Shown: piece after piece, positions 7,813 to 16,840 of the stretch | Numbering within the stretch: the stretch's first letter is position 1 | How the letters are laid out: each line of letters starts with the position of its first letter | Program-made: the position numbers and the translations under genes | Assembly: GCF_020179755.1 (NCBI RefSeq) | Contig: NZ_JAIUCY010000009.1 | Span: 1-64,000, forward strand | Source of the DNA: Herbaspirillum sp. alder98 | Lineage (GTDB): Bacteria > Pseudomonadota > Gammaproteobacteria > Burkholderiales > Burkholderiaceae_D | Length of the DNA stretch: 64,000 nt | Reading direction: 5' to 3' | Notes under the pieces: generated by a model | What the model saw: the letters and a program-made list of their open reading frames with translations, nothing else | Told to the model about the DNA's origin: nothing | Database searches by the model: none

Positions 7813-9408
7813 TTACTGTTCGATCCATGTGTCCGAGAAATCACCGGCGGTGAGATCGATGCTGTTATTCAAGTTGTGCACGCGCTTCTGATAGACCTGC
7901 AAGGCCGATGGCACCGTCACCAGCGGCAGCGTCGGCAGATCGCGGCCTACGATGCCCTGGATTTCCTTGAACCCGGTGGCACGCCTGGCGTCGTCGGTTT
8001 CGACCGCCGCCGCGCGGAACAGGTCGTCCACCCGGGGATTGTTATAGTGCGGCGCATTGACGAATGGCAGCGTGTTCTTGATGCCGTCGGACCAATAGAA
8101 TCGCTGCACGCCTACCGTTGGATCGAACAGCCGGCCCAGGCCATTCACGCTGAGATCGAACCCGCGTTCCTTGTAGACGCGGTTGATGAAGGTCGGCAGG
8201 TCGCCGTCGATGATCTCGACCTTCACGCCGACCTTGTTGAGCGCCGCCCGCACATATTCGGCGGTGCGCTTGAAGTCCGCCGAAGGCATGAACGCCAGCT
8301 TCAGCGAGAAGCGGCCGTCACTGCCCTTGCGCGGATAACCGGCCTCGTCCAGCAGCGCATTGGCGCGTGCCACGTCAAACGGATAGTGGAAGGCGCTCGG
8401 ATCGTAGTAGTTGCTCAATACCGCCGGGATCGGCGAATTGACCACCTGGGCTCGCTTGTAATAGACGGTGTTGGCGATGAAGTTGCGATCGACCGCCAGC
8501 GCCAGCGCATGCCGGACCTTCACGTTGGCCAGAATCTGGTTCTCGAGGTTGAATTCGAGGAACAGGACATTGCTCAGGAATTCGTCATAGGAGTCGTCCA
8601 CGGCCAGCCTGGGGTTCTTCGACAGGCGGTCGAGGTCGGAGATGGCGACATTGATGGCGGCGTTGGCTTCGCCCGCTTCCAGCGCGGCCGAGATCGATGC
8701 CGGATTCTTGATGAAACGGTAGATCACCCGGTCCAGGTAGGGTTGGCCGTTTTTCCAGTAGCCGGGATTTTTTTCCAGCACGACGTAGCTGCCCTTGACC
8801 CATTCCTTGAACCTGAACGGACCGGTGCCGATCGGATGGCTGCTGTTTTCATTAGTCAATGGATCGCTGTCACCGTAGCGTCGCTGCGGCACGATCGGGG
8901 TCTCGGCCGATGACAATGCGCGCAGCAGATAAGGCGCAGGCTTCGACAGCACGATGACGGCGGTGTGGGCGTCCGGCGTTTGCACGTCCTTGACGTTGGC
9001 GAAGGTGATGCGGCCGCGTGGACCGATCTCGCGCTGGGTCAGGATCGAATACTTGACGTCGGCGGCGGTGAAGTCGCTGCCATCGTGGAACTTCACGCCG
9101 CGGCGCAACTTGAAGGTGTAGCGCAGGCCATCGTCGCTCACCTTCCATTCGGTGGCCAGCAGCGGCTGCGGCTTGAACGAACGGTCGTAGCGCAGCAGCC
9201 CTTCGGTGACCTTGGCGCTGACGTTGCGGTTTTCGACCTTGGGATTGAAGAGCGAGATCAGCGCGGTGGGTTCTTGCGCCATCAGGTAGGTAAGCGTTCC
9301 GCCAGACTGTGGTGTCGGCTGCGGCTGGGCCTGTGCGTGGGCCGCAGTGGCGGCGACCATCCATGCCACTGTTTGCGCCAGACGACGCAGAAGCTTGTTT
9401 GCTTGCAT
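7813..9408 (-). CDS. ABC transporter substrate-binding protein, peptide/opine/nickel family (system 1)
   Basis: The product has 531 residues. The start at 9408 is chosen because AAGGGGTAGG lies just upstream and a Sec signal peptide (MQANKLLRRLAQ... cut near AHAQA) follows. The rest is an SBP_bac_5 (DppA/OppA-like) two-lobed periplasmic domain, with G-T-L-T-Y-L at the mature N-terminus, G-T-G-P-F-R-F near residues 190-200 and conserved lobe motifs such as V-R-H-A-L-A-L-A-V-D. It should capture an oligopeptide-like or amide ligand for the divergently encoded permeases at 9633-11533. Confidence 0.9.
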   Translation of the reverse strand: MQANKLLRRLAQTVAWMVAATAAHAQAQPQPTPQSGGTLTYLMAQEPTALISLFNPKVENRNVSAKVTEGLLRYDRSFKPQPLLATEWKVSDDGLRYTFKLRRGVKFHDGSDFTAADVKYSILTQREIGPRGRITFANVKDVQTPDAHTAVIVLSKPAPYLLRALSSAETPIVPQRRYGDSDPLTNENSSHPIGTGPFRFKEWVKGSYVVLEKNPGYWKNGQPYLDRVIYRFIKNPASISAALEAGEANAAINVAISDLDRLSKNPRLAVDDSYDEFLSNVLFLEFNLENQILANVKVRHALALAVDRNFIANTVYYKRAQVVNSPIPAVLSNYYDPSAFHYPFDVARANALLDEAGYPRKGSDGRFSLKLAFMPSADFKRTAEYVRAALNKVGVKVEIIDGDLPTFINRVYKERGFDLSVNGLGRLFDPTVGVQRFYWSDGIKNTLPFVNAPHYNNPRVDDLFRAAAVETDDARRATGFKEIQGIVGRDLPTLPLVTVPSALQVYQKRVHNLNNSIDLTAGDFSDTWIEQ

Positions 9409-9632
9409 ACCTACCCCTTCCGTGAAAAGGAGAGCGAGTCTAAACCGCGACCGGCGCACCGACAAAGATCGATAACGCATTTACTAACTCGACAATCTTC
9501 GTTGACCCGATCATCGGTTCCGACCAAGACTCTTGACCCTTCTTGTCGAAATGACGTGCTCATCTTCCCGCCTCGGTACAGGCTGGCCGGGCCGGGCCGC
9601 GACGCACAATGCGCAAACTCCATGGTGAATAA

Positions 9633-10610
9633 TTGTCCAGACTGATTCCGATCCTCCGCAGAAACCTGCTGCAGGCCGTACCTACCGTGCTGGGCATCGT
9701 CATCCTTAACTTCCTGCTGCTGGAATGGGTGCCCGGCAATGCCGCCGATGTCGTCGCCGCCGAGTCCGGTGGCGCCACCGCCGAAAGCCTGGCGCACCTG
9801 CAGCGCCACTTCGGCCTCGACCTGCCCTTGATCGACCGCCTCGCCAGCTATCTGCTGCACATCGTGCAGTTCGATCTTGGCATCTCGCCACGCCATAACC
9901 TGCCGGTGCTCACGCTGATCTTCGATCGCCTGGGCAACTCGCTGCTGCTGATGGGATCGGCGCTGCTGGTGGCGACCGTGACAGGCGTGATCCTGGGCAC
10001 ACTGATGGCGACCCACGTGGGTCGCTGGCAAGACCGCGTCATCTCGGTCGTGGTGCTGTTGCTGTATTCGGTGCCGACCTTCTGGATCGGCCTGATGGCG
10101 ATCGTGCTGTTTTCGGTCAAGCTGGGCTGGCTGCCCACCAGCGGCAGCCATACCATCGGTGCGTCGCTGACCGGCTGGGCGGCGCTGGCCGACCGCTTCT
10201 CGCACCTGTTGCTGCCAATGCTGACCACCGCCGCCTTCTACATCGCCATCTTTTCGCGGCTCACCCGCGCGGCGATGCTGGAGGTGAGCAAGCAGGATTT
10301 CGTGCGCACCGCCAATGCCAAGGGACTGACGCCATTTGCGGTCACCGTGCACCACGTATTGCGCAATGCGCTCATCCCGGTGACCACGCTGGTAGGCGTG
10401 CACTTCGGCGCCCTGCTGGGCGGCGCCACGGTAATCGAAACGGTCTTCAACTGGCCGGGCATGGGCAGCCTGGTGCTCGAATCGATCCTGGCGCGCGACT
10501 ATCCGGTGCTGCTGGGGGTGCTGTTCTGCTCTTCGCTGCTGGTGATCCAGGTCAACCTGCTGGTGGATCTGCTGCACGCCGCGCTCGACCCACGCATTCG
10601 CCTGCGCTGA
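9633..10610 (+). CDS. ABC transporter permease, DppB/OppB type (system 1)
   Basis: The product has 325 residues and is the first gene of a long rightward operon. It begins at TTG (9633); no in-frame ATG fits the conserved N-terminus (S-R-L-I-P-I-L-R-R-N-L-L-Q, TM1). Six membrane segments are visible. The EAA loop that docks the ATPase is present as R-T-A-N-A-K-G-L (about residues 223-230), following M-L-E-V-S-K-Q-D-F-V. It should form the inner-membrane channel with the next gene's product and be powered by the double ATPase at 11530. A 224-bp divergent control region separates it from the binding-protein gene. Confidence 0.9.
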   Translation: MSRLIPILRRNLLQAVPTVLGIVILNFLLLEWVPGNAADVVAAESGGATAESLAHLQRHFGLDLPLIDRLASYLLHIVQFDLGISPRHNLPVLTLIFDRLGNSLLLMGSALLVATVTGVILGTLMATHVGRWQDRVISVVVLLLYSVPTFWIGLMAIVLFSVKLGWLPTSGSHTIGASLTGWAALADRFSHLLLPMLTTAAFYIAIFSRLTRAAMLEVSKQDFVRTANAKGLTPFAVTVHHVLRNALIPVTTLVGVHFGALLGGATVIETVFNWPGMGSLVLESILARDYPVLLGVLFCSSLLVIQVNLLVDLLHAALDPRIRLR

Positions 10611-10633
10611 CGTCCAATCCAGGGATCCATGAC

Positions 10634-11533
10634 ATGACAGACATCACCAATTCGCCGGCCGCAACGCTGGTTCAGGACAATGCCCCCCGCAGCCATCGCC
10701 ACGGGCCGGTGCGCACCCTGCTGAAGAACCCGGCGGCCTTGCTGGGCCTGACGATACTGCTGCTGGTGACGCTGATGGCGCTGCTCGCTTCCACCGTCTA
10801 CCCGGGCGATCCGCAGGATATCGTCGGACCTGCGCTGTTATGGCCGGGCGACGATGCGCAATTCTTGCTGGGCACCGATTCGCTGGGACGCGATGTGGCC
10901 GCCGGCGTCATGTACGGTGCGCGCGTGTCGCTCACCACCGGCGCGGTGGCGGCGGCCATCAGCCTGAGCATCGGCCTGTTGGTGGGCGCGCTGTCGGGTT
11001 ACTTCGATGGCTGGATAGATGACGTGCTGGTACGCCTGACGGAACTGATACAGACCGTGCCGACCTTCCTGTTCGTGATCGTGGTGGTGACCATCGGCCG
11101 ACCTTCGGCGCCGCTGATCATCTGCGCCATCGGCGCGGCCTGCTGGCCAGTCACCGCGCGCCTGGTGCGCGCCGAGTTTCGCACCTTGCGGGAAGCGGAA
11201 TATGTGGTTGCGGCGCGCAGTCAGGGTTTTGGCAGCGCCTGGATCATCTTCCGCGAAATCCTGCCCAACGCCCTGCCCCCGGTCATCGTCAGCACCTCGG
11301 TGCTGGTGGCCAATGCGATCCTGATCGAATCGGGCCTGTCGTTCCTGGGCCTGGGCGACCCCAACGCGATGTCCTGGGGCAGCATGATCGGCGAAGGCCG
11401 GGAGATGCTGCGCACCGGCTGGTATCTCTCGGCGGTGCCGGGCGTCGCCATCGTGCTGACCATCCTCGCCTTGAACCTGGTGGGCGACGCCATCAACGAT
11501 ACCTATAACCCACGCCTGGCAGGTCGCGCATGA
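10634..11533 (+). CDS. ABC transporter permease, DppC/OppC type (system 1)
   Basis: The product has 299 residues. It has an N-terminal OppC-type segment with the first membrane helix (ALLGLTILLLVTLMALLAS), then the motif L-G-T-D-S-L-G-R-D-V typical of DppC. The EAA loop appears as A-A-R-S-Q-G-F-G-S-A-W-I-I-F-R-E-I-L-P-N. It starts 23 bases after dppB-like and overlaps the ATPase gene by 4 bases (ATGA), showing translational coupling. Confidence 0.9.
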   Translation: MTDITNSPAATLVQDNAPRSHRHGPVRTLLKNPAALLGLTILLLVTLMALLASTVYPGDPQDIVGPALLWPGDDAQFLLGTDSLGRDVAAGVMYGARVSLTTGAVAAAISLSIGLLVGALSGYFDGWIDDVLVRLTELIQTVPTFLFVIVVVTIGRPSAPLIICAIGAACWPVTARLVRAEFRTLREAEYVVAARSQGFGSAWIIFREILPNALPPVIVSTSVLVANAILIESGLSFLGLGDPNAMSWGSMIGEGREMLRTGWYLSAVPGVAIVLTILALNLVGDAINDTYNPRLAGRA

Positions 11534-13245
11534 ATGCATCCAGCTTGAACCATGGCACGACGCTGTTGCAGGTCGAGCATCTTGATATCCACTTTCGTCA
11601 TGCCCGGCAGCACGCGGTAAAGGACCTGTCGTTCTCGCTGGTCCAGGGTGAGACGCTGGCCATCGTGGGCGAATCGGGCTGCGGCAAGTCGACCACGGCG
11701 CTGGCGCTGCTCGGCCTGCTGGGGCCGGAAGCCGATGTCAGCGGCCGCATCCTGCTGGCCGGACGCGACATCGTCAGCTTGCCGCCAGCGACCGTGCGCA
11801 GCCTCCGGGGTCGCGAGATATCAATGATCTTCCAGGAGCCGATGACTTCGCTCAACCCGGTCCACAGCATCGGCGCGCAGATCGCCGAAGTGCTGCGGCT
11901 GCATCAGGGACTGACAGCAGCACAGGCCCGCCAGCGCGTCATCGAACTGCTGGAGCTGGTACGGATTACGGAGCCGCAGCGACGAGTCGACGACTTCCCG
12001 CATCATCTCTCGGGCGGCCAGCGCCAGCGGGTCATGATTGCCATGGCGGTGGCCTGCCAGCCGCGCCTGCTCATCGCCGATGAACCCACCACCGCGCTCG
12101 ATGTCACGGTGCAGGCGCATATCCTGGAACTGCTGCACCAGCTGCGGCGCGAGCTGTCGATGGGGCTGGTGCTGATCACCCATGACCTGGCGGTCGTGTC
12201 GCAGTGGGCCGACCGGGTGCTGGTGATGCTGGATGGTAGAAGCGTCGAACAAGGCCCGGTCAGGCAATTGTTCCGGCAGCCTTCCCATGCCTACACCGCC
12301 GGCCTGCTCGGCGCCTCGCTGCACAGTGACCAGGAACGCCACTACACGCATGCGCGCCTGGCGGAGATCCGTCACACGGTCGACCGCAGCGGCACGCACC
12401 GGGGCGTCGAACTGGTGACGCCGACGCTCCCCACGCCACGCGCCGACAGCGCAACACAAGCGGTCAGGGCGCCGCTGTTGTCGGTGCAAGCGCTGCGCAC
12501 CTCTTACCAGAAGCGCGATGGCAGCATCTTCCATGCGGTCGACGATGTCTCGTTTTCGATCAACGCCGGCCAGACCATCGGCCTGGTGGGCGAATCGGGC
12601 TGCGGCAAGTCGTCCTTGTCGCGCACCCTGCTGCGGCTGGTGGCGCCTGCGGCCGGGCGGATCGAATTCGATGGTGTCGACCTCGCAGCGCTCAGCGAGA
12701 AACAGATGTCGCCCTGGCGCCGTCGCATGCAGATGGTCTTCCAGGACCCTTACGCGTCACTCAATCCACGTCGCAAGGTGGTCGATATTCTCGATGCGGT
12801 GCTGGCGCTGCACGGCGTCACCGACAAACGGGAGCGCGGCCAGCGCATCGCCACCATGATCGATCGGGTCGGACTGGCGCGCTCCGCCCTGCAACGCTAC
12901 CCGCACGAGTTCTCGGGCGGCCAGCGCCAACGCATCGGCATCGCCCGCGCGCTGGTGCTGCGACCGTCGCTGCTGGTGCTGGACGAGCCGGTGTCGGCGC
13001 TGGACGTGTCGATCCAGGCGCAGATTCTCAATCTGCTTTCCGAATTGAAGGAGGAGTTCGGCCTGACCTACCTGTTCATCTCGCATGACCTGTCGGTGGT
13101 GCGCTATATCGCCGATCACATCCTGGTCATGAAGAATGGCAAGATCGTCGAAAGCGGCGATCACCGGCAAATCTGGCAGTCGCCCCGACACGCTTACACG
13201 CAAACCCTGCTGGCGGCATCACCGGCCCTGCACTTGCAGCAGTGA
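11530..13245 (+). CDS. Fused double ATPase of a peptide-type ABC importer (DppD-DppF-like, system 1)
   Basis: The product has 571 residues and holds two complete nucleotide-binding domains in one chain, where classical Dpp/Opp systems use two proteins. Domain 1 has Walker [10 protein letters not shown] near residue 48, signature L-S-G-G-Q-R-Q-R and Walker [13 protein letters not shown]. Domain 2 has G-E-S-G-C-G-K-S-S near residue 355, F-S-G-G-Q-R-Q-R and [11 protein letters not shown]. Between them is the typical oligopeptide-transporter linker. Both sites look active. It works with the permeases encoded immediately upstream. Confidence 0.93.
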   Translation: MNASSLNHGTTLLQVEHLDIHFRHARQHAVKDLSFSLVQGETLAIVGESGCGKSTTALALLGLLGPEADVSGRILLAGRDIVSLPPATVRSLRGREISMIFQEPMTSLNPVHSIGAQIAEVLRLHQGLTAAQARQRVIELLELVRITEPQRRVDDFPHHLSGGQRQRVMIAMAVACQPRLLIADEPTTALDVTVQAHILELLHQLRRELSMGLVLITHDLAVVSQWADRVLVMLDGRSVEQGPVRQLFRQPSHAYTAGLLGASLHSDQERHYTHARLAEIRHTVDRSGTHRGVELVTPTLPTPRADSATQAVRAPLLSVQALRTSYQKRDGSIFHAVDDVSFSINAGQTIGLVGESGCGKSSLSRTLLRLVAPAAGRIEFDGVDLAALSEKQMSPWRRRMQMVFQDPYASLNPRRKVVDILDAVLALHGVTDKRERGQRIATMIDRVGLARSALQRYPHEFSGGQRQRIGIARALVLRPSLLVLDEPVSALDVSIQAQILNLLSELKEEFGLTYLFISHDLSVVRYIADHILVMKNGKIVESGDHRQIWQSPRHAYTQTLLAASPALHLQQ

Positions 13246-13378
13246 AGTCGCGATATCCAGACTCGCTTTCGGTGCGGGCCGCGCAGCCCTGAGCGCATAT
13301 AAATATTCGAAATACTTCGTTCACCGATGCAAGTTTCACATGCAACCTTGCACCTCCCCAATGTGCAAGGAGCATGCG

Positions 13379-14242
13379 ATGTCGCTGCCATCCGTGACCG
13401 GACTGGATCATTACATCATCCGCGTCAACGATCTGGAGTCTGCCACCAAGCAATACCAGAAACTCGGTTTTTCACTCGCGCCGCAAGGTCGCCATCACAC
13501 CGGAACCCGCAACCAGACGCTGGTGCTCGATTCCAACTACCTCGAGTTACTGTACTTCCCGGCAGAGCTGCGGGCGACCTCGCGCTTCAAGCACTATCCC
13601 GAACAATACGAAGGGCCGGTGGCGGTCGCCCTGCAGACCACCGACAGTGCCGCCGTGCAGCGCGAACTGGCCAGCGTGGGCATCAAGACCGAAGCGCTGG
13701 TCAGCGGCGGACGCCCGGTCCATCTGGCGCACGGCGCCGAAGATGCCGCCTGGCTGAACCTGAACTTTCCGCAAGGCGTCTTCGGCGTGCCGGACTACTT
13801 CACTTGCGGCCACCAGACGCGTCACCTGGTGTTTCGTCCCGAATGGCAGGAGCACCAGAACACGGCGCGTCGCATCAAGACGCTGGTCGCCGTACACCCC
13901 GATCCGCGCAGCCTGCGCGAGAAGTACCAGCAGGCCTTCGGCGCTATCTCGATCGGCGCCGCCAACGAGCAGGGCTGGCTGCTGCGTCGCGATTCGCTGC
14001 GGGTGCAGTTCCTGACGCCGGCCGCTTTCGCGGCACGCTATCCGGGCATCAGGATCCCTGCCGGTCTGGACGACGCGTGGTTCGCCGGGTCGGTGATCGA
14101 AGTACGCGATCTGGCGACTGCACGCCAGGTCCTCGAGGCCAACGCGGTGCCGTTCCGGGAAGGACCGGACAATGAGATCGTGGTCGATCCTGCGCACACC
14201 GCCGGCGCCCTGCAGGTCTTCATCCAGGAAGACCAGTCATGA
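13379..14242 (+). CDS. VOC-family (glyoxalase-like) protein
   Basis: The product has 287 residues; the ATG at 13379 follows AAGGAG closely. The N-terminus, G-L-D-H-Y-I-I-R-V-N-D-L-E-S-A, is the start of a VOC beta-alpha-beta-beta-beta module, with His as a likely metal ligand. A second half (from about residue 145, T-R-H-L-V-F-R-P) repeats the module, as in the Glyoxalase_3-like family. The exact reaction is unknown; VOC enzymes isomerise or cleave with a divalent metal. It follows the ATPase gene after 133 bases and overlaps the peptidase gene by 4 bases. That coupling suggests the two act on the same imported compound. Confidence 0.8.
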   Translation: MSLPSVTGLDHYIIRVNDLESATKQYQKLGFSLAPQGRHHTGTRNQTLVLDSNYLELLYFPAELRATSRFKHYPEQYEGPVAVALQTTDSAAVQRELASVGIKTEALVSGGRPVHLAHGAEDAAWLNLNFPQGVFGVPDYFTCGHQTRHLVFRPEWQEHQNTARRIKTLVAVHPDPRSLREKYQQAFGAISIGAANEQGWLLRRDSLRVQFLTPAAFAARYPGIRIPAGLDDAWFAGSVIEVRDLATARQVLEANAVPFREGPDNEIVVDPAHTAGALQVFIQEDQS

Positions 14243-15345
14243 GCCGACACCTCGAAAACTGGCAGGTCTTCGCGCGTGACTATGCCGATGGCCGCGCCCG
14301 CTTCACGGCGCAGGCGCAAGCCGTCGGCGGCGCGGTGCAGCGCTATACCCATCCGCACCAGCAAGGTCCCGATGGCCAGACGTTGAGCGTGGATGTGGCG
14401 CGCCTCGGGCCAGAGAAAGCCTCGCGCACCCTGTTGCTGATCAGCGGCACCCATGGTCTTGAAGGCGCGGCCGGATCGGCTGCGCAAGTGGCGTGGCTGG
14501 CGACCGATGCCGCCACCGCCCTGCCCGCCGACACCAACGTGGTGCTGGTGCATGCCATCAATCCCTATGGCTGGGCGCACCAGACGCGCACCACCGAAAA
14601 CAATGTCGACCTGAATCGCAACTTCATCGACTTCAGCCATGCGCCGCCGGCCAACGCGCCTTACGATGCGCTGCATCCGCACCTGCTGCCGCCCGAATGG
14701 ACCGATGCCGGACAAGCCGCGGTCAGGCAGGCCATCGAAGACTTCCGCAGCATCCATGGCGACGATGCCACCTTCAACGCCACCGCCAGCGGGCAGTACA
14801 ACCATCCGGACGGGCTGGTCTACGGCGGCCAGCAACGCGAGTGGTCCAACCTGACGCTGGAATCGATCCTGGGGGACTACCTGGGCCACAGCGAGAAAGT
14901 GGCGTTGATCGATTGGCATACCGGCATTGGCGAATATGGCGAGCCGTTCTTTTTGTGCTTCAACGAAGAAGGCAGCCAGGAGCAGCAGCAGGCTGCCGCC
15001 TGGTGGGGCAGCGAGCGGGTGCTGGACCAGCGCCCGCATGGCCTGGCGCGCCCGAACTACCAGGGCCTGGTGTTTCGCGGGGTAGAGCGCTTCCTGCCGG
15101 GACGCCGGATCGCCGGCGCGGTGGTCGAGTTCGGCACCCGCGGACGCCATATGCGCGAAGCGCTGCGGCTGGACCAGTGGCTGCGCTTTCATGCGGCGAA
15201 GCATCCGGATGCCACGCGCGACCACAACCTGCGGCTCGACCTGATCGATGCCTTCGTTCCCTATTCCGGCGTCTGGCGCCAATCCGTGACCCGTCACGGC
15301 GTACAGATCACTGACCAGGCCCTGCATGGCCTGGCCGCCTGGTAA
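14239..15345 (+). CDS. M14-like zinc peptidase / DUF2817 protein
   Basis: The product has 368 residues with no signal peptide, so it is cytoplasmic. It shows the M14-carboxypeptidase-like pattern: S-G-T-H-G-L-E-G (first zinc-ligand motif, HxxE) around residues 72-79, then N-V-D-L-N-R-N-F-I-D-F (arginine of substrate binding) near 118-128. A later I-D-W-H-T-G-I-G-E-Y supplies the third His. This fits proteins annotated as DUF2817 or M14-family metallopeptidase. It probably removes an acyl or amino acid group from the imported molecule; the substrate is unknown. It overlaps the VOC gene by 4 bases. Confidence 0.82.
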   Translation: MSRHLENWQVFARDYADGRARFTAQAQAVGGAVQRYTHPHQQGPDGQTLSVDVARLGPEKASRTLLLISGTHGLEGAAGSAAQVAWLATDAATALPADTNVVLVHAINPYGWAHQTRTTENNVDLNRNFIDFSHAPPANAPYDALHPHLLPPEWTDAGQAAVRQAIEDFRSIHGDDATFNATASGQYNHPDGLVYGGQQREWSNLTLESILGDYLGHSEKVALIDWHTGIGEYGEPFFLCFNEEGSQEQQQAAAWWGSERVLDQRPHGLARPNYQGLVFRGVERFLPGRRIAGAVVEFGTRGRHMREALRLDQWLRFHAAKHPDATRDHNLRLDLIDAFVPYSGVWRQSVTRHGVQITDQALHGLAAW

Positions 15346-15381
15346 CCCGCAATAACTTTATTACCTAGACTTAGAGATTCC

Positions 15382-16395
15382 ATGAAAGCTATCGTCCTGC
15401 ATGAGCACGGCGGCAACGAGAAGTTGACGCTGGACACCGATTTCCCCGATCCCCAGGCCGGCCCCGACGACGTCGTGGTGCGCGTGAGGGCATCGTCGCT
15501 GAACTATCACGATGTCTTCACGCGCCGTGGCATGCCCGGCATTCGCCTCAACTTCCCCATCATCATCGGCCTGGACGTGGCCGGTGAAGTGGCCGAGGTC
15601 GGCGCCAACGTCAAGGACTGGAAGCCCGGCGACCGGGTTCTGGTCGATCCCATCGACCGCGTCAACGGCGGGCTGGTCGGCGAGACCATCCACGGCGGAC
15701 TGGCCGAGCTGTGCCGGGTCGGCGCCCATCAATTGATCAGGCTGCCGGAGCAGGTCAGCTTCGCCGAAGCCGCTGCGCTGCCGGTAGCTTACGGCACGGC
15801 GCTGCGCATGATCGAGACCATCGGCCGCATCAAGGCCGGCGAGAAGGTCTTGATTCTCGGCGCCAGTGGCGGCGTCGGCGTCGGCGCGGTGCAACTGGCC
15901 AAGCTGGCGGGAGCGACCGTGATTGCCGCCGCCGGCTCCCAGGCCAAGGCCGACCGCCTGCGCGAGCTGGGTGCGGACGATGTCATCCTCTATAACGAAG
16001 AAGACTTCGTCAAGGCGATCTACAGTCGTTACGGCAAGCCAGGTCGTCGCCGCAACGGTCCGCCCGGTGGCGTCGATGTGGTGGTCAACTTCACCGGCGG
16101 CGATACCTGGGTCAAGTCGCTGCGCTGCCTGCGAGTCGGCGGCCGGGTGCTCACCTGCGGCGCGACCGCCGGTTTCGATCCGAAGGAAGACCTGCGCTTC
16201 ATCTGGACCTTCGAGTTGCAGATCCTGGGTTCCAACGGTTGGGAACGCGACGACCTGCACCGCTTGCTGAGCCTGGTCCAGGAGCAGAAATTGAAGGTGC
16301 TGATCGATCGCCAGTGGCCGCTCGAAGAAGGTGCGCAGGCATTGGCCTCGATCGAAGCACGCAATGTCTTCGGCAAGGTATTGGTGGGCGCATGA
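15382..16395 (+). CDS. MDR-family NAD(P)H quinone oxidoreductase / zinc-type alcohol dehydrogenase-like
   Basis: The product has 337 residues. It has an N-terminal GroES-like domain (V-V-V-R-V-R-A-S-S-L-N-Y-H-D) and a Rossmann domain with A-S-G-G-V-G-V-G-A-V-Q-L-A-K near residues 155-168. The GHE zinc signature and the four-Cys structural zinc loop are absent, so it looks more like a quinone or enoyl reductase of the medium-chain family than a zinc alcohol dehydrogenase. It starts 36 bases after the peptidase gene and overlaps the thioesterase gene by 4 bases. It probably performs a redox step in the pathway encoded by the operon. Confidence 0.85.
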   Translation: MKAIVLHEHGGNEKLTLDTDFPDPQAGPDDVVVRVRASSLNYHDVFTRRGMPGIRLNFPIIIGLDVAGEVAEVGANVKDWKPGDRVLVDPIDRVNGGLVGETIHGGLAELCRVGAHQLIRLPEQVSFAEAAALPVAYGTALRMIETIGRIKAGEKVLILGASGGVGVGAVQLAKLAGATVIAAAGSQAKADRLRELGADDVILYNEEDFVKAIYSRYGKPGRRRNGPPGGVDVVVNFTGGDTWVKSLRCLRVGGRVLTCGATAGFDPKEDLRFIWTFELQILGSNGWERDDLHRLLSLVQEQKLKVLIDRQWPLEEGAQALASIEARNVFGKVLVGA

Positions 16396-16829
16396 GTACG
16401 TCAACGCAAACCCCGACGCGCCTCGACGCGACCGCCATCCAGGGCTATTTCGACCGCTCGCCGTTCATCGCTTCGCTGGCGCTGGAAGTACGCGAGGTGG
16501 ATCACGAACGTGGCCAGCTGACCGTGGCCGCGCCGTTTCGCCCCGAGTTCGAACGCGGTGCGCAAACCCGGCAATGGCACGGTGGCCCGCTGGCCGCCAT
16601 CATCGACACGGTCGGCGATTTCGCCGTCGGCATGCAGTTGGGCCGTGGCCTGCCGACCATCAATTTCCGGGTCGACTATCTACGTCCGGCGATCGACACC
16701 GACCTGCTGGCGGTGGCGGTAGTGCGCCGCGCCGGTAAATCGGTGGGCACGACGGACGTCGACCTGTTCAACGACCAAGGGGTGCTGGTGGCCATCGGCC
16801 GCGCTACCTACTCCACGCTTTCAGTCTGA
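16392..16829 (+). CDS. PaaI-type hotdog thioesterase
   Basis: The product has 145 residues from the ATG that overlaps the preceding stop. It has a hotdog fold with the characteristic W-H-G-G-P-L-A-A-I-I-D-T motif (about residues 60-71); the HGG and following acidic residue are typical of PaaI/YbgC-like acyl-CoA thioesterases. The strand I-N-F-R-V-D-Y-L-R-P-A follows. It should hydrolyse an acyl-CoA, which pairs logically with the acyl-CoA synthetase encoded later in the same operon. Confidence 0.85.
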   Translation: MSTSTQTPTRLDATAIQGYFDRSPFIASLALEVREVDHERGQLTVAAPFRPEFERGAQTRQWHGGPLAAIIDTVGDFAVGMQLGRGLPTINFRVDYLRPAIDTDLLAVAVVRRAGKSVGTTDVDLFNDQGVLVAIGRATYSTLSV

Positions 16830-16840
16830 AGGGACGCATC